Source of the DNA: Typhlomys cinereus
Taxonomy: Eukaryota; Chordata; Mammalia; Rodentia; Platacanthomyidae
Assembly (NCBI GenBank): GCA_023101885.1
Contig: JALPQD010000518.1
Location: forward strand, 617,241-681,240
Direction: 5' to 3'
DNA: 64,000 nt
Positions 59,905 to 64,000 of the stretch are shown in pieces. The notes beneath the pieces were generated by a model. It searched no databases and was not told where the DNA came from. It worked only from the letters and a program-made list of their open reading frames with translations. Made by a program: the position numbers and the translations under genes. Within the stretch, counting starts at the first letter, position 1; each line of letters begins with the position of its first letter.

Positions 59905-60259
59905 TGTCAAATTCCAATCTTTGATGTTGGATCTAACAAATCATACTGTAATTATAGTAATGAACCTAAAGATGCACAAATGATATTCTCTACTGACAAT
60001 TAATATTTTGTTACTTTAAATATGTCCAATTTATAAATAATGGACCTTAATTAAGCTCAATCAATTGTTTCTCATCATTAATATAAAAATGTCAATATAT
60101 CTGTCTTTGGTATATAATTTGAAAATCTTAAATTTTAATTTCATTTCATTTAAGGCCGATTATTTGGAAAAACAAAAGTATAATTTCTAGTGTCTTTTTC
60201 ACTTCTGACAGTAGAGATGGCAATAAAAATCCCAATTTTATTTTAATAAAAAAAAGCTT
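59905..60259. other. Intronic sequence, nothing recognised
   Basis: AT-rich gap between the pseudogene and the L1 scrap. Confidence 0.45.
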
Positions 60260-60404
60260 CATTAAAGGATGCTCCAGGGATGGGGGGAGAGGCATTGGGG
60301 GATGGGGATGGAGGGGGGGAGGTGATCGGTGTACCTGTTAAGTTTTTATGAGCAGAAATAAATAAATAAATAAATAAATAAAAGGAAAAATAAAAAATAA
60401 AAAA
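60260..60404 (+). mobile_element. Severely 5'-truncated L1 (last ~100 bp and tail)
   Basis: 'cattaaaggatgctccaggg', a G-rich stretch and 'gtgtacctgttaagttttta' are the L1 3' end. They are followed by an (AAAT)n tail at about 60355-60384 and A-rich sequence. It lies 541 bp downstream of the donor of the 60945 exon. Confidence 0.88.
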
Positions 60405-60944
60405 AGAATAAAGACAGAAAAGGTCTCCGAAAGACAGCATAATAATCACTTCAGAAAACTCATCTGAGAAGTATCAACACACTCCTACAGCCAGAGAACA
60501 TTGGAATTGTTTCCTGTTGTCTCAAATGAAGACACAAACTTTAGATAAGTAACACAACATAAAACATAGACACTGCAAACAACATCCAAGTGCTGAAAAA
60601 TAGCATGCCAGAGAAAAGATAACCATCCCACCAAAGAATCAGTACTCAGAAACTTCAAATAGAATTATAATTACCTTTTACCCATCCTAAAAGCAGTGTA
60701 CCTAATTCTGGCAGAAGACGTAAGAAAAATAAATATAAATAAAAAAATAAGTAACCACTTAATTCCAGATGCCAACATCACACAGGGACAACAGAAAACA
60801 AAAACACAAGAAAAAAAAGCTTCAAATAACTATGACTCAGATTCAGAAAAAATAGTTGGAGAAATGTGACTTAGATTCAGATTCAGAAAACAAAATTGTT
60901 GGAGACTATCCTGAGAAATGTGATTTAGCCAGAAAATACCTTAC
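60405..60944 (-). other. Intron downstream of the 60945-61027 exon
   Basis: Contains the donor GTAAGG at 60944-60939 and a short duplicated phrase ('gatttagccagaa' and 'gacttagattcagatt' area, 60830-60925) made of 'gattcagaaaa' repeats. Otherwise unassigned. Confidence 0.5.
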
Positions 60945-61027
60945 CTTTGGATTGGTGTAGCATAGCTGTTATCATAAGTCTCATAGGATTGGTCATCATA
61001 TTCACCCCCATAGCCTTCATCATACCC
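60945..61027 (-). CDS. KHDRBS2: KHDRBS2 internal coding exon (Gly/Tyr-rich C-terminal region), upstream exon of the pair
   Basis: On the minus strand the acceptor TTTGCATTCTAG precedes 83 nt, which is followed by the donor GTAAGG. Translation from the first base gives 27 codons with no stop, starting GYDEGYGGEYDDQSYETYD and ending in Pro-Ile-Gln, then AG (phase 2). The AG joins the T of the exon at 14486 to make Ser, so the two exons are phase-compatible and in the right order for a minus-strand gene. The repeated Gly-Tyr and Asp/Glu-Tyr pattern is that of the KHDRBS2/KHDRBS3 C-terminal tail; GGEYDDQ(S/T)YETYDNSYAT matches KHDRBS2 rather than KHDRBS3. The tail lies after the QUA1-KH-QUA2 RNA-binding module, is low-complexity, and is a likely site of tyrosine phosphorylation. 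No upstream exon is visible between 61028 and 64000. Confidence 0.94.
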
Positions 61028-61312
61028 CTAGAATGCAAAGTGATATAAACATCTATAAGCAATCAATTTGCTCATCTTTTATCCATTTTTTATTTCCAAA
61101 GTTTCATTCCACATAAACTTAAGTTTCATTTGGCCTATTTGACTCTACTAGCAATTTCAACAGAATTTTGAATAATTAACTGTGGGGTCAATAATTAATA
61201 CATGTTACCTAAATATTATAATGCCTATTCAAAGACTTCCTTACATTTTTGTTATATAATAAGGTCATTTGAGAAATTAAACATAATTTACCTTTTGAAA
61301 TACTATGAGTAG

Positions 61313-61661
61313 GGCCAGGAGATAGCTTAGCAATTAAATACATTGACATGCAGGACTGACAGCCTAAATGTAATACCTGGAACTCATGTAAAAGACAGCA
61401 CACAGTGGTACACATCTGTAATATCTGCACATCTGTGGTGATATGGGAGCTGAAGACTAGAAGCTAGAAGCTCATGAGTCAACTAGTCCGGAATATGCTA
61501 TGAAGAAATAGAGACAGGAAAGACTGCTTCAAAAACAAGGCAGAAGGTGACAACTGAGTCCTGATAACTGTCCTCTTCTCTTCACACATGTGAAGTGGCA
61601 TTCAATGTACACACACACTCACACACACACACACATACACACACACACACACACACACAGA
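61313..61661 (+). repeat. B4-like composite SINE with a (CA)n tail
   Basis: Starts with a worn tRNA-like head ('gggccaggagatagcttagcaattaa'), followed by a B1-like part ('gcacacagtggtacacatctgtaatatctgcac'). It ends in the B4 tail 'caaggcagaaggtgacaactgagtcctgataactgtcctct', then 'cacacatgtgaagtggca' and a CA repeat at 61609-61661. B4 is a rodent-specific tRNA/B1 composite, which supports a rodent source. Confidence 0.8.
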
Positions 61662-63769
61662 GAAATATAAAAAAAAGATTAAAACATATATTATGGAGTA
61701 GTCAATGATAGCCTAGTAGTACTGGAACAAATATTAGATGCAACTCTCCTGAAAGTACTTTTTCTTCTCACAAAAATCATTGAGAAAGAAAATAGAAAAT
61801 GTGTGACTCTTAAATTGTATTATTGTCAGCCTTCAGGAAAAAGACAGTCATTATTGGAAAAATAAATTTATGAATAAATAAACAAACAAAAAAGGAAAGA
61901 GAAAAAGCAGAAGTGATGCCTTTTATTTGTTCTTAAAGTTAATATTTGAAATGTCATAAATAAAACAATACCTTGTATAGAGTTGGCTTACTTGATTAAA
62001 TTACAATGACAAGGAAATGCAGGTCTATCATCATAAAATGTGCATATCATACACTCTGGGAGTTTTTAAGTTTTACTTCCTATTGTCATGGACTTTAAAC
62101 CTTATCCATTCATCTTACCTTTTCCCTATTTCTGGAAAAATCCTTTAGTTTTTTTTTGCCTCTAGTTTTTTCCTGATGCATTTTTTTTTCTCCCTGGAAG
62201 GTACTTCCACCCACCTTATCAGTTCATACCTCTGCTTCATCTTAAAAACTTACAAATCTCACCTTTCTCTTGTGCCAGAAACTTAAACTAAAAGTGTCAA
62301 GTTTAATTGTTTACCTTTCATCTTGACTGATGCTTTTAAAACCATGCAATGTGAGAGAGAGAGCTAATAATTTTTTTATCAATTTAAAGCCATTTTAAAA
62401 AAGAAAACTCATTTCTTTGGATTCTGTCATAGTTTCCTCTTTAAAAATACTGTTATTTACATATAGGATATTTTGAATATGAATCCCATGTTTTAATTTT
62501 TGTTTCATGAAAAAATTTACATTCCACCATAATTTTATTATAAAGCAGGAGACAATACCTCTGTGTGATTTTTGAATATTCTTTTGGGAAGGAGACAAAA
62601 AATTAAATTATATGAAAAATTTGGAATAATAATCTCATAGACACTTATGTGTCTTTTATCTGAAGATTTATCACTTCCTGACATTTTGTCCCCATTGAAA
62701 TATTTATTATGTAGAATATACATTTCTAAAACATTTGGTAGTTATGAAATACTATACTATCAATAAAATTAATATCTAAAATTGACTTCATGTGATTTTG
62801 TGAGGAAAGATAGGATTTTTTTCATTTGCTTGCTTTAAATAATATACTTTAGAAAAATAAAACATTTAAGAACAGTGTGTTTCCTATCTCCTTGATTCTT
62901 CATATAATTCTTACATATTATGAAAGACACTCAATATTCTAACTCTCACATATTGTAAAAAACAGTCAATATTCTTTTTTGTCATTTATCATGGTTAATC
63001 TTAGTTGACAACTTGAGTGAATGTGAAATCTACTGAAAATCAAATTTTGGAGATCAACAGTGAGTGATTTTCTTGACTACATCAACTATAGTGGAAAGTC
63101 CCACAGTTTATGTGACAGACTCCTTTCTGTGGTGGCTAGATACACCCAGAGTCAATGGGAAAGCTTTGCCTTGCTGCTATATACCCTTGTGATTAACCCA
63201 TCTGCACTGTGAGCTCAACTCCCCTGCTGCTTTTCACTGCAGCTACCAGTCTTCACTGACATTAGAATGCAGCTATACAGCCTTCCACATAGACTGAAGA
63301 CTAGCGGCTCTGCAGGAACTCTCCAGAAGTTCAGTGCAAACCTGGTGCTGTTGAGGAATTCATCCTCATTGACTGAGTCAGGACTTCTCTATGGTGAAGA
63401 TAGCCATTTCAGGACTTCTCATGTTATCATGTAAAGCATTTTGATAATTGACTCTATATATTCTATTGGTTCTGATTCTCTAGAAAATTCTAATATGTAA
63501 CTCCTTAAAATTATTTTAATGTTATTATAAATTATTAAAATTATTATAGTTAATATTAAGCTGCCAAATTATTGATGAAGACAATGTCATAAGGTCATTC
63601 TTTCTTTAAATACAATACTATTTTTCTGAAATCACATCACTTCTACAATACTATAAATACCTTATCAGAATTTTACAATTATTCCTAATATTTGCTATTT
63701 CATAATTTGTAAGATAATAATCCAAGCAATAGTCAAAAGTTCCAATTAATAACTGCATATATCGCAGGG
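61662..63769. other. Intron upstream of the 60945 exon, nothing assigned firmly
   Basis: AT-rich. About 62990-63420 is less AT-rich and includes 'atggttaatcttagttgacaacttg', which resembles the start of an old mammalian interspersed repeat; I cannot name it. No upstream KHDRBS2 exon seen. Confidence 0.45.
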
Positions 63770-64000
63770 AGGCAGGATACAAAATGAAAGTACAAAAATA
63801 AGTGGCCTTCCTATATGCCCAGATTGAAAGAAGTGAAAAAGCCCTGAGAGAAACAATCACATTTACTATAGCCCCTAAAAAAATGAAATACCTTGGCATA
63901 AACCTAATGAAGGAAGTAAGAGACCTTTACAATGAAAATTTTAAAACTCTAAAGAAAGAAATTGCAGAAGACACCAGAAGGTGGAAAGACTTCCCATGTT
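63770..64000 (+). mobile_element. 5'-truncated L1 ORF2, continuing beyond the window
   Basis: From 'cagggaggcaggatacaaaatg' onward it matches 46358-46590 of the 42721 L1 (RT region just after FADD) with few changes. The frame has a stop in 'aaaaataagtggcc', where the other copy reads Lys-Ser-Glu, so it is already dead. Confidence 0.9.

Overview
This is a 64 kb piece of mammalian, almost certainly rodent, nuclear DNA. It is AT-rich and intronic in character, dominated by LINE-1 (L1) copies, with B1-, B4- and ID-like SINE relics, a B2-like tRNA-headed SINE, simple repeats and no bacterial-style gene organisation. The species is not determined. The body of the B2-like SINE is not one I recognise from mouse or rat, so a non-murine rodent is likely (inference).

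The host gene is the important find. Two short exons on the minus strand (60945-61027, 83 nt; 14428-14486, 59 nt) have consensus splice sites and matching phases. They encode consecutive parts of the tyrosine/glycine-rich C-terminal region of the STAR-family RNA-binding splicing regulator KHDRBS2 (SLM1). They enclose a complete 46.5 kb intron, so almost everything in the window is KHDRBS2 intron. The last coding exon and the exons upstream of 61027 were not found.

Layout, left to right. 1-14.4 kb is downstream intron: a GGAA microsatellite, an old minus-strand L1 split by a younger plus-strand L1 (7310-9144), and a twin-primed L1 (11017-13040). 14.4-30 kb is exon, then intron with three full B2-like SINEs (all with target-site duplications), several truncated L1s and a second twin-primed L1 with a clear duplication (23579-25757). 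30.1-39.1 kb is a long minus-strand L1 broken by a 3.6 kb class II endogenous retrovirus (35060-38668) that keeps two LTRs, a primer-binding site, a polypurine tract, a gag matrix stub and an env tail. 42.7-49.0 kb is a 6.3 kb, nearly full-length plus-strand L1 with a CpG-rich promoter of two related units. 51.3-55.6 kb is a second plus-strand L1 with a different GC-rich 5' end and a 2.1 kb internal deletion. 55.8-57.5 kb holds ancient L1 remains. 58.7-59.9 kb is a UCHL5 processed pseudogene that has lost the segment with the catalytic cysteine. The second exon, a B4-like SINE and the 5' end of another L1 follow.

No intact L1, retroviral or other transposon coding region survives: every one carries stops, frameshifts or deletions. 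I found no new multi-gene system. The interest lies in the buried exons, the nested insertion history, the uncharacterised SINE, and the structural rearrangements within L1 copies.
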